Assembly: GCF_000710915.1 (NCBI RefSeq)
Contig: NZ_BAUA01000147.1
Span: forward strand, 1 to 32,574
DNA from: Nocardia brasiliensis IFM 10847
GTDB taxonomy: Bacteria > Actinomycetota > Actinomycetes > Mycobacteriales > Mycobacteriaceae
Direction of reading: 5' to 3'
Length of the DNA stretch: 32,574 bases
Positions 23,236-30,552 of the stretch are shown here, in pieces. A program made the translations under genes and the position numbers. The notes below the pieces were generated by a model. The model had not been told where the DNA came from. It searched no databases and saw only the letters and a program-made list of their open reading frames with translations. Within the stretch, counting starts at the first letter, position 1, and every line of letters starts with the position of its first letter.

Positions 23236-23296
23236 GATCAGGAGGAATTGGTGGCGGCATCGCCCGAGAAGCCCCCGCCACCATTTCCTCCTGATC
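23236..23296. repeat. Dispersed hairpin repeat, copy 2 (reverse orientation)
   Basis: Arms 23236-23257 and 23275-23296 pair over 22 bp with one mismatch, around a loop of about 17 bases. The stem (GATCAGGAGGAA-TGGTGGCGG) and the adjoining GTGGCGGCATCGCCCGAGA match copy 1 at 14229-14293 in the opposite orientation. Confidence 0.75.
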
Positions 23297-23609
23297 ACCC
23301 GCCCAGTATCCCGAGCGAGTGTCGCGCGGCGTGTCGGAGACCTCGGACTACGTCGAGTACGCTCCCCGGTCATGTCGCCGCCCGCGCAGGACTGACCTTC
23401 GGCCTAGAGCGGACCGCTCGGCACAGTTGCGCGAGCCGTCTTGGGGCCTCCAGGCAAACCGCCGTCCCTGCACTTGGGAGCTATCCGGACGGGAGTGTCG
23501 GCAACTCGCGGCTACACGAGGCGGGCTCATCAACGCATCGCCGCCCTTGGGCAGGCCGCGCCTAGGCCCGGGGGCCCGCGCGAGGCCCGCCCCTCGGGCT
23601 GCCAGGCGA

Positions 23610-24080
23610 GACGACATCGCCGCAGTTGGTGCGCCGAATAGGCGAAACGACGTCGCCGCAGCGAATGGTGCGCTCACGCATCGCGGAGATGCGAATGGTG
23701 CGCCCACGCATCGGGTAGGTGCGGAGCGGGCTCGCCAGAGACATTGCCGCCCTGGCACCGGCCGAGTGCCTCGGCCCGGCGCACGTGCCCGCGCCCTCCG
23801 GCTGCGATGCGAGCCGATGCCGCTGCGGTTCGGAGCTTCGCGAATGGTGTGCCGACGGATAGCGGAGGTGCGCAGCGGGCTTGCCACAGACATCGCCGCC
23901 CATCTCAGGACGGGCGGCCTCGGCCGGCGCGCGTGCCCGCACCCTCCGGCAGCGAGGCGAGCCGATGCCGCTGCGGTTCGGAGTTCGAGAGCGGTGTGCC
24001 GACGGATAGCGGAGGTGCGCAGCGGGCTCGCCGAAGACATCGCCACCTGTCGCAGTACGGGCGGCCCGACACAGCTGCGG
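23610..24080. repeat. Tandem repeat region with ~148-bp period
   Basis: Two full units (from 23693 and 23842) and a partial third (from 23989) share GGTGCG-AGCGGGCT, GACATCGCCGCC and GTGCCCGCRCCCTCCGG; the spacings are 149 and 147 bases. The connecting piece GCGAGCCGATGCCGCTGCGG is near-identical between units. Shorter degenerate copies (ACGACATCGCCGCAG and GAATGGTGCGC) precede them from about 23610. Confidence 0.75.
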
Positions 24081-24240
24081 GTTGGAAGCATCCGATCCAC
24101 ACTGGTCGCGCTGGCGTGAATGGCCATTATCGAATCCCGAGCGATCAATCAGCCGAGTGCGCCGTACGACCTGGTGACAGGTAACTCAGTGCGAACGGGT
24201 TGACTGACCCCGAAAGCGACTGGCGCCCAACCCCCGTCCC

Positions 24241-24310
24241 CGCGCACTTCTCGTCATCCCGCGCGCATGTCGTTCAACTGACACGCGCGCGGGGTGACAG
24301 GAAGTGCGCG
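24241..24310. repeat. Long inverted repeat, 26-bp arms
   Basis: Arms 24241-24266 (starting CGCGCACTTC) and 24285-24310 (ending GAAGTGCGCG) are reverse complements at 23 of 26 positions, around an 18-base centre. The centre itself contains GTCGTTCAACTGAC, a further short inverted repeat. It would form a strong stem in RNA or a cruciform in DNA. Confidence 0.75.
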
Positions 24311-24332
24311 CCGGGCTACCACCGCCTTCGTA

Positions 24333-24482
24333 GCGGTCGCGCCGATCTCGTTCGTCAGAATCGTCGGCACCCTAGGACCGCAGCACAGCCTCGCGAGCCG
24401 CTGCGTTGCGGTCGCGCCGATCTCGTGCGTCAGAATCGTCGGCACCTTAGGACCACAGCACGGCCTCGCGAGCCGCTGCGTG
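24333..24482. repeat. Two direct repeats of 75 bp
   Basis: Units 24333-24407 and 24408-24482 begin GCGGTCGCGCCGATCTCG and differ at only a few positions. They share CGTCAGAATCGTCGGCACC and CTCGCGAGCCGCTGCGT. Because 75 is a multiple of three, the frame is kept open and makes a repeated peptide in conceptual translation, but no gene is supported. Confidence 0.8.
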
Positions 24483-24800
24483 CGCTGCGTTCAGGCAGGC
24501 GATGCACCGGTAAGTCGCAGACTTGCTGGTGTGCGGTCCCACGCGTCGGAATGGTCGACGGCAACCTGGCAGATCGTGTACCGGGTGCGCTGCGAAAGGT
24601 TCGCGGCCACTGCGTGCGGGCAGGGCAACGGCTAGCACCTACGCGAATTCGACCGAGAGTCTCGCCCTGCGGACAAGACGCCGAAGTTGCGGCTGCCGCC
24701 ACATCCGGCCGCGTGTGCACCATCACCCGGCACCGGAACCAACACCCGCGCCGCCGCCGGTGACGTATCCGGCGGAATCGTGCCCGCTCGCGCCCCCAGC

Positions 24801-24872
24801 GGCCGAGCCCTGAGTGATCACGGTGGCCGAGCCCTGAGTGATCACGGTCGCCGAGCCCCGAGTGATCAAGGT
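24801..24872. repeat. Three direct repeats of 24 bp around TGATCACGGT
   Basis: Units start at 24801, 24825 and 24849. The first two are identical (GGCCGAGCCCTGAGTGATCA then CGGT) and the third differs at three positions. Each carries the palindrome TGATCA. They lie about 230 bases upstream of the glycosyltransferase promoter. Confidence 0.85.
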
Positions 24873-25078
24873 GGAATGTTTCGTTGCGCGAAGGGCCACA
24901 CAACGCGCACGAACCGTAAGGATTCTCCGCCGTCCTGAGCAACCCCGGCGGAGACCCCCAACACCCGCACCGCCCGATCCCCTTGTGCACCAACACTTCC
25001 GGCGCACGCAACACGGCAATCTTCAACAAGAGGGAGGAGGTGTTCTGAGTCCACCAAGAACCGGAAGCGAAAGAAATT

Positions 25079-25137
25079 CTTCTCTTTCCGCTATCTATTT
25101 TATATCGCACCCCCGGTCTTGCGGCAAGGCCCGGGGG
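25079..25137 (+). promoter_or_regulatory. Promoter with rifamycin-associated element (RAE)-like inverted repeat
   Basis: An AT-rich stretch (25092-25106, containing TATTTTATAT) stands out from GC-rich DNA and is a likely -10 region. A few bases later comes an inverted repeat CCCCCGG (25110-25116) ... CCGGGGG (25131-25137) enclosing CTTGCGGCAAG (25118-25128). From memory, RAEs are ~19-bp inverted repeats built on this CTTGCGGCAAG-type core upstream of rifamycin-inactivation genes and helR in actinobacteria. The two genes that follow fit. Exact match to the consensus should be checked. Confidence 0.75.
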
Positions 25138-25190
25138 ATGCCGCACAATCGTCGGCCTGAGCTGTTGCCGATCGAATCGGGGGTAGGAAT

Positions 25191-26426
25191 TTGCGGGTGT
25201 TGTTGTCGAGTTTCGGGTCGCGTGGCGATGTCGAGCCGATGCTCGGTTTGGCTGTGCAGTTGCGGGCGCAGGGCGCGCAGGTGCGGGTGTGCGCGCCGCC
25301 GGATTTCGCGGAGTTGCTGGCCGAGGTCGGGGTTTCGTTCGTGCCCGCAGGTCCGTCGGTGCGCCGGATCACGGCGGGTCCCGATCGGTGGCAGCCCTCC
25401 GATATCAAACAGCGGGCGACGGAATTGCTTGCCGCGCAATACCGCACGGTGTGCACTGCTGCCGCGGATTGTGACGTGGTGGTGGCGACCGGTTTGTTCC
25501 CGGCGACGGCGGCGGCGCGGGCAGTGTCGGAGAAGCTCGGCCTCGGCTACGTATTCGTGAGTTTCTTCGCGACCTTGTTGCCTTCGCCGCATCATCGGCC
25601 GCACCCGTGGCCGGGTCGTCCGCTGCCGCCGGAGTTGACCGACAACAACACGCTGTGGGAGTTGAACGCGCAGCACATGAACGAGTTGTTCGGCGAGGTG
25701 GTCAACGAGCACCGCGTGACGGTAGGCCTGCCCACGGTCGACAACGTGCGCGATCACGTGTACACCGACCGTCCCTGGCTGGCGGCCGATCCGGTCCTGG
25801 GACCGTGGCCACACAGCGCGGATCGGGCGGTGGTGCAGACCGGTGCGTGGCTCCGCCCGGACGCCCGTCGCCTGCCTTCGGACCTGCTGGCGTTCCTGAC
25901 AGCGGGTCCACCGCCGGTGTATGTGGGTTTCGGCAGTATGCCGATGCTCGCGTCGGCCGATGTCGCCGCGGTGGCGATCGAGGCGGTGCGTGCACAAGGA
26001 CGCCGTGTCGTGCTGTCGCGCGGTTGGGCCGACCTGTCGCTGGTCGATGACCGGGACGACTGTTTCGCGGTCGGTGAGGTCGATCAGCAGGCCCTCTTCG
26101 GTCGGGTGGCCGCGGTGGTGCATCACGGCGGCGCGGGCACGACGACGACCGCCGCCCGCGCGGGTGCACCGCAGGTGCTCGTGCCGCAACTGGTGGACCA
26201 GCCGTATTGGGCCGAGCGGGTAGTGGATCTCGGCATCGGCGCGGCGCTGCCCGGCCCGGTGCCCACCGTGGCGTCGCTGTCGGCCGCACTGCAGACAGCG
26301 CTGGCCCCCGAGACCCGAGACCGCGCCGCGGCGGTGGCGCACACGATCCGCGCGGACGGTGCCGCCGTCGCCGCGCACCGGCTCATCACCACCTACAGCC
26401 GGGACATGCCGACGGTATCGGCATGA
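25191..26426 (+). CDS. rgt: GT1-family glycosyltransferase, probable rifamycin glycosyltransferase
   Basis: A 411-residue GT-B glycosyltransferase of the UDP-glycosyltransferase (MGT/vancomycin-Gtf) family. The acceptor-binding N-terminal domain begins RVLLSSFGSRGDVEPMLGLA. The C-terminal donor-binding domain has VYVGFGSMP, AVVHHGGAGTTTTAARAG and PQLVDQPYWAERV, with the two His-Gly-Gly elements that grip the nucleotide sugar. Family alone does not give the acceptor. The RAE-like site upstream and the HelR-like gene 29 bases downstream point to rifamycin, which Rgt enzymes inactivate by glycosylating the ansa-chain hydroxyl (C23). The start is TTG at 25191, with a GGGGGTAGGA stretch before it; GTG at 25197 is possible. 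Confidence 0.85.
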   Translation: MRVLLSSFGSRGDVEPMLGLAVQLRAQGAQVRVCAPPDFAELLAEVGVSFVPAGPSVRRITAGPDRWQPSDIKQRATELLAAQYRTVCTAAADCDVVVATGLFPATAAARAVSEKLGLGYVFVSFFATLLPSPHHRPHPWPGRPLPPELTDNNTLWELNAQHMNELFGEVVNEHRVTVGLPTVDNVRDHVYTDRPWLAADPVLGPWPHSADRAVVQTGAWLRPDARRLPSDLLAFLTAGPPPVYVGFGSMPMLASADVAAVAIEAVRAQGRRVVLSRGWADLSLVDDRDDCFAVGEVDQQALFGRVAAVVHHGGAGTTTTAARAGAPQVLVPQLVDQPYWAERVVDLGIGAALPGPVPTVASLSAALQTALAPETRDRAAAVAHTIRADGAAVAAHRLITTYSRDMPTVSA

Positions 26427-26455
26427 CGCACGCTATCCGAAAAAGTAAGGGGCAC

Positions 26456-28651
26456 ATGTCAACTCAGGGTTACGACGCGGAACTGGCAGCCGAGCGCGGC
26501 TATGTGGCCGAACTCTACGCGCGGCTCGACGCCGAGCGCGCCCGGGTCAAGGGTCAGTACAGTGCGGCGCTGCGGGGCCGGGAGGTTACCGCGATGGAGC
26601 GCGAGGATCAGGTGCGTGCGCTGGCGAAATCGGTGCAGCGCTACGACGTGGCGGACAATGGCTTGTGCTTCGGCCGGCTCGACACCTTGACGGGTGAACG
26701 TTCCTATATCGGCCGGATCGGGTTGTTCGACGACGCGAACGAATTCGAGCCGCTGCTGCTGGATTGGCGCGCGCCCGCCGCGCGCGCGTTCTATGTGGCC
26801 ACGGCCGCGAACCCGGAGAACATGCGCCGGCGTCGCCAGTTCCACACGCGCGGAAGGCAAGTCGTCGATTTCACCGACGAGGTGCTGGGCCGTCCGGAGG
26901 GCGCCGAACGCGGTGACGCGGCACTACTGGCGGCGGTGAACGCGCCGCGCGGAGCGGGGATGCGTGACATCGTGGCGACGATCCAGGCCGAACAGGACGA
27001 GATCATCCGCCATGAGCATCAGGGCGTGCTGGTGATCGAGGGCGGTCCGGGCACAGGCAAGACCGTGGTGGCCCTGCATCGGGTCGCCTACCTGCTCTAC
27101 ACGCAGCGGGAACGGATGGAACGTCAAGGTGTGCTCGTGGTCGGGCCGAACCCGGCTTTCCTCGACCACATCGCGCACGTGCTGCCCTCGCTGGGCGAGA
27201 CCAACGTGGTGTTCACGACGACCGGCGACCTCGTACCCGGACTGCGCGTCACGGCCGAGGACGGCCCGGAAGCCGCGCGGATCAAGGGATCACTGCAGAT
27301 CCTGGACGTACTCGCCGCGGCGGTGGCCGATTGCCAGCGACTCCCCCGGGAGCCGGTGCCGATCGAGCTGGCCGACGCGATGGTCCGCATCGACGCCGAG
27401 ACCGCGGAGTGGGCCAGGGAGGAGGCGCGCGCGAGCGGGTTGCCGCACAACGAGGCCCGTAAGGTGTTCCAGGAGATCGTCTCGTGGGTCCTCACCGAAC
27501 GAGCGATCGCCCGTATCGGCAAGGGCTGGTTGACCCGCTCGGACAAGCAAGCCTGGGAACAGCTGCGCGAGGACCTGCTCGCCGAACTCGCGACGCACGA
27601 CACGTTCACCGCGACCTTGGACGAACTCTGGCCGATCATGACACCGGAATCGCTACTGGCACGGCTGTATTCGTCGCACGACCGGCTCCGCGCGGCGGGT
27701 GCGGACGCGACGCTGTGGCGGGCCGACGGTGCGGCGTGGACGGTGTCGGATGTGCCGTTGCTCGACGAGTTGCTCGATCTGCTGGGCCCCGACAAGCCCG
27801 CCGACGACAGCGCCGAGCGGGAACGTCGACAGGAGGCCGAATACGCCGCCGGCGTCTTGGATGTCATGGTCAGCCGCGAGGACATGATGGACGACGAGGA
27901 TCACCTCTTCGCCCAAGACCTGCTCTACGCCGAGGATCTCGCGGACCGGTTCCTCGAACGCGACACCCGCGATCTGGCCGAACGCGCCGCCGCGGACCGG
28001 GATTGGACCTACCGGCATGTCGTGGTCGACGAGGCTCAGGAGTTGTCCGAGATGGATTGGCGGGTGCTGATGCGGCGCTGTCCGGGCAAGTCCTTCACGG
28101 TGGTGGGCGATCTCGCGCAACGGCGTTCGGCGGCGGGGGCGAGCTCGTGGGCGAGCATGCTGGAACCGTATGTGCCCGGACGCTGGGTCTACCGTTCGCT
28201 GACCGTCAATTACCGCACCCCGGCCGAGATCATGGCGGTCGCGGCCGCGCTGCTCGCCGAGTTCGCACCCGAGGTGCAGGCCCCGGAGTCGGTGCGGGCG
28301 TGTGGTGTGCAACCGTGGTCCAGGCTCGTCAACGACGACGAATTACCTGCTGCCATCGACGCGTTCGCGCGCGAGGAGGCCGACCGGGAAGGGACCAGCG
28401 TGGTGATCGGGCCGCCGGGCGTACCGGGCGTGGTGCCCGCCTCGGAGACGAAAGGGCTCGAGTACGACGCGGTGCTGGTCGTGGCGCCGGAGCAGATCCT
28501 CGCCGACGGTCCGCGCGGTGCCGCCGAACTCTACGTCGCGCTCACCCGCGCGACGCAACGCTTGGGCGTACTGCATCAGGGTCCGCTACCGCAGGCTTTG
28601 TCCGGACTCGTCGAAACCGGCACGCCGGTAGGGAATCATCTGCCCGCCTAG
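26456..28651 (+). CDS. helR: HelD-family RNA polymerase recycling ATPase, probable HelR
   Basis: A 731-residue UvrD/PcrA-like ATPase of the HelD class. The N-terminal ~130 residues (YVAELYARLDAERARVKGQY) form the coiled coil that enters the RNA polymerase secondary channel in this family. Walker A is GGPGTGKT (196-203), Walker B is VVVDEAQE (near 523), and later motifs include FTVVGDLAQRRS, TVNYRTPAEIM, SETKGLEYDAVLVV and ELYVALTRATQRLGV. HelR proteins of Streptomyces venezuelae and Mycobacterium abscessus displace rifamycin from RNA polymerase and are induced through an RAE. The ATG at 26456 has AAGGGG just upstream; an ATG at 26423 overlapping the previous stop is less likely. It forms an operon with rgt. 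Confidence 0.88.
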   Translation: MSTQGYDAELAAERGYVAELYARLDAERARVKGQYSAALRGREVTAMEREDQVRALAKSVQRYDVADNGLCFGRLDTLTGERSYIGRIGLFDDANEFEPLLLDWRAPAARAFYVATAANPENMRRRRQFHTRGRQVVDFTDEVLGRPEGAERGDAALLAAVNAPRGAGMRDIVATIQAEQDEIIRHEHQGVLVIEGGPGTGKTVVALHRVAYLLYTQRERMERQGVLVVGPNPAFLDHIAHVLPSLGETNVVFTTTGDLVPGLRVTAEDGPEAARIKGSLQILDVLAAAVADCQRLPREPVPIELADAMVRIDAETAEWAREEARASGLPHNEARKVFQEIVSWVLTERAIARIGKGWLTRSDKQAWEQLREDLLAELATHDTFTATLDELWPIMTPESLLARLYSSHDRLRAAGADATLWRADGAAWTVSDVPLLDELLDLLGPDKPADDSAERERRQEAEYAAGVLDVMVSREDMMDDEDHLFAQDLLYAEDLADRFLERDTRDLAERAAADRDWTYRHVVVDEAQELSEMDWRVLMRRCPGKSFTVVGDLAQRRSAAGASSWASMLEPYVPGRWVYRSLTVNYRTPAEIMAVAAALLAEFAPEVQAPESVRACGVQPWSRLVNDDELPAAIDAFAREEADREGTSVVIGPPGVPGVVPASETKGLEYDAVLVVAPEQILADGPRGAAELYVALTRATQRLGVLHQGPLPQALSGLVETGTPVGNHLPA

Positions 28652-29541
28652 CGGTTCCGTTCGACGCGGTGCACGAGGCCCGCGATGTGCTCGGCCAGGG
28701 TGGGCCACAGTTCACGAGACATGCTGTGGCCCATCCCCGGCACAACGACCAGTTCGGCGCCGGGGATGGCCTCGGCGGTGGCCCGGCCGCCGCTGAGATC
28801 GAAGGCGCGGTCCTCGGTGCCGTGGATCACCACGGTGGGCACGTGTACCGAGTTCAGTTGCGCGGTGCGGTCTCCGGAGGCGAGGACCGCGACGAACTGG
28901 CGCATCATCGCCTCGGCGGAGAACCCGCGGTCGAAGCCGCGTCCGGCGCGCTCGATCGCGGCGGCCTCGTCGAAGGCGAAAGCGGAGGCGCCCACCGCCC
29001 GATTGGCGGCCACCCGCCAGGCGATGTAGTCGGCCCGTTCGGTGGGCGGCGCACCGGCTCGGCCGAAGGCGGCGGGATCACTGCGGCCGACGTCGGGATT
29101 GCCGGTGGTCGACATCATCGAAGTCAACGACCTTGCCCTGCTCGGGAATTCGATCGCGATGGTCTGGGCGATCATCGCGCCCTGGGAGGCGCCGACGAGG
29201 TGGGCGCTGTCCAGGCCGAGTGCGTCGAGCAGGCCGACGGTGTCGGCGGCCATATCGGAGAGGGTGTAGGCCGCCGAGGACACGTCACCGGACATGGCGG
29301 CCGCGATATCGGGTGCGGGTCCGCTCGTGATGTAGGAGGATCGGCCGGTATCGCGGCTGTCGAACCGGATGACGTGCAACCCGCGCTCGACCAGTTCCGC
29401 GCACAACCCGTCCGGCCAGTCGATCAGCTGGCCCGCCGCACCCATCATCAACAGCACCGGCGGCTGTCGCGGATCACCGAGCCGCTCGAACGCTACGTCG
29501 ATCTCCGACGGGCCCACCTTCGACGCCGATTCCTCTGCCAT
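28648..29541 (-). CDS. Alpha/beta hydrolase
   Basis: A 297-residue alpha/beta hydrolase. The oxyanion-side LLMMGAAGQ, the elbow VGASQGAM with Ser119, Asp244 in HGTEDRAFD and His272 in PGMGHSMS make a complete triad. FDSRDTGRSSY is typical of the aclacinomycin methylesterase/RdmC-like group. The substrate is unknown. The start is ATG 29541 (MAEESASKVGPS). The stop codon overlaps that of helR tail to tail in the tetranucleotide CTAG, so the two genes are convergent with no room for a separate terminator. It is not part of the rgt-helR operon. Confidence 0.9.
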   Translation of the reverse strand: MAEESASKVGPSEIDVAFERLGDPRQPPVLLMMGAAGQLIDWPDGLCAELVERGLHVIRFDSRDTGRSSYITSGPAPDIAAAMSGDVSSAAYTLSDMAADTVGLLDALGLDSAHLVGASQGAMIAQTIAIEFPSRARSLTSMMSTTGNPDVGRSDPAAFGRAGAPPTERADYIAWRVAANRAVGASAFAFDEAAAIERAGRGFDRGFSAEAMMRQFVAVLASGDRTAQLNSVHVPTVVIHGTEDRAFDLSGGRATAEAIPGAELVVVPGMGHSMSRELWPTLAEHIAGLVHRVERNR

Positions 29542-29880
29542 TGCGCATTCCGTTCCGCTCGTCCGGCACAGCCCGTCCCCACGCTGCGCGAGCGGCCAGG
29601 AACCGCTCAGACCAGCGATTATGCGGCATCGACGGGCCCTTGCCACAAGCCCACCCGCGCGGTGTATGTTCCAATGGGGAGGATTCAACGGCCTCGCAAC
29701 GCCCACTCCTCGGCGGAGGATTCGCGTTCTGGCGGGCCAACGGCCGACGATTCACCCACCGCGGTCACCAGATCTGCTATCGCGACGACGGCTCGGGAGC
29801 CGACGGCACACTGCTCTGCATCCACGGTTCCCGACCGCGTCCCAGGCCCTGCATCGCCAGCGTCGCCCCCCCCCGGACGA
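29542..29880. other. Gap containing a hydrolase remnant
   Basis: Apart from the hydrolase 5' fragment (29697-29865) and a run of nine C bases at 29866-29874, nothing is recognised here. Confidence 0.5.
29697..29865 (+). pseudogene. N-terminal remnant of an alpha/beta hydrolase with a frameshift
   Basis: One frame reads FWRANGRRFTHRGHQICYRD followed by DGSGADGTLLCIHG, the start of an alpha/beta hydrolase up to the oxyanion loop. The expected continuation GFPTAS appears only in the next frame (FPTASQALH), which implies loss of one base near 29826. The sequence then ends at the convergent HxlR gene, so the catalytic part is gone. A homopolymer of C at 29866-29874 lies at the breakpoint. Confidence 0.6.
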
Positions 29881-30459
29881 TCAGCGACTCTTCGCGACCT
29901 CGGCCAGCGGTACGGCTCCGGTGGCGACGGCCGTCGCGGTGTCCAGATCGAGATGCAGTTCGCGGCCGGTTTCGGCAGCCGGACCGTCGTGGTGCGCGAC
30001 GCGTCCCGCGTCGTCGACGATGACGTGAAAGACCGTGTCGCCGATGAAAACAGTGACCGTCTCGTCCGGGAAGTGTTGCGCGACAGCGCGTCCCAAGGGT
30101 AGTGCGAACCAGTGGGCGCGGACCGCGTCGGTGGCGCGGCGCTCGCCGAGCAACGGAGTCCCCCACACCGAAAGTGCGTCCAGAACCGGGCGTAACGCGG
30201 TTCCGGTGGCGGTGAGTTCGTAGACCGCGGTGCTCGCGCGCGGGCCGACCCGCTGCCGGGTGAGGATGCCGTCGCGCTCGAGGTCTTTGAGCCGGGCCGC
30301 GAGGATATCGGTGCTGATGCCGGGCAGGTCGGCGAACAGGTCGCTGTATCGGCGTGGGCCCGAGGACAATTCGCGCACCAGCAGCAGGCTCCAGCGGTCG
30401 CCGACGACGTCGAGGGCGCGGCCGACGGCGCAGTAGTGGTCGTAGCTTCGGTGTGGCAC
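29881..30459 (-). CDS. HxlR-family transcriptional regulator
   Basis: A 192-residue regulator. The HxlR winged helix occupies the first ~105 residues: YDHYCAVGRALDVVGDRWSL, LLVRELSSGPRRYSDLF and LPGISTDILAARLKDLERDG. The C-terminal ~90 residues form an added sterol-carrier-like domain (TVTVFIGDTVFHVIVDDAG) that could bind a ligand. The GTG at 30459 lies seven bases after a TACAGT -10 box on the minus strand, so the mRNA may be leaderless; GTG 30468 is the alternative. It is divergent from the aminotransferase and probably binds the symmetric sites between them. Confidence 0.88.
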   Translation of the reverse strand: MPHRSYDHYCAVGRALDVVGDRWSLLLVRELSSGPRRYSDLFADLPGISTDILAARLKDLERDGILTRQRVGPRASTAVYELTATGTALRPVLDALSVWGTPLLGERRATDAVRAHWFALPLGRAVAQHFPDETVTVFIGDTVFHVIVDDAGRVAHHDGPAAETGRELHLDLDTATAVATGAVPLAEVAKSR

Positions 30460-30463
30460 GCCA

Positions 30464-30525
30464 CCCACTGTAGCTTGCTACTTGGAAAATCCAAGTGCAG
30501 ACTTGGATTTTCAAAGTACAGTGGG
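30464..30525. promoter_or_regulatory. Symmetric divergent promoter with two HxlR-type operators
   Basis: Two 17-bp inverted repeats, ACTTGGAAAATCCAAGT (30480-30496) and ACTTGGATTTTCAAAGT (30501-30517), are centred 21 bases (two helical turns) apart. The whole region is also an outer inverted repeat: CCCACTGTA (30464-30472) and TACAGTGGG (30517-30525). The TACAGT on each strand fits a -10 box for the gene facing away. A dimer on each site would block both promoters, allowing coordinate repression of the regulator and the aminotransferase. Confidence 0.65.
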
Positions 30526-30552
30526 TCGGAGTCGCCACGAGAAGGGAAGTTC

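Larger units (their letters stand above)
23020..25090. other. Two-kilobase gene-poor island of repeats
   Basis: No intact gene is supported between the hydrolase and the glycosyltransferase promoter. The stretch contains a gene-end remnant (23079-23235), hairpin repeat copy 2 (23236-23296), ~148-bp tandem units (23610-24080), a long inverted repeat (24241-24310), 75-bp direct repeats (24333-24482) and 24-bp direct repeats (24801-24872). Elsewhere in it I see nothing. Many long open frames exist on both strands but none has domain-like content or a supported start. Confidence 0.6.

Noticed and set aside
21972..24872. CRISPR array
   Set aside because: Repeats are contiguous tandem units of differing lengths without unique spacers of constant size, and no cas gene is present.
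25030..25050. GGGAGGAGG, an apparent ribosome binding site
   Set aside because: The only start near it opens a two-codon frame, and the promoter of rgt lies downstream.
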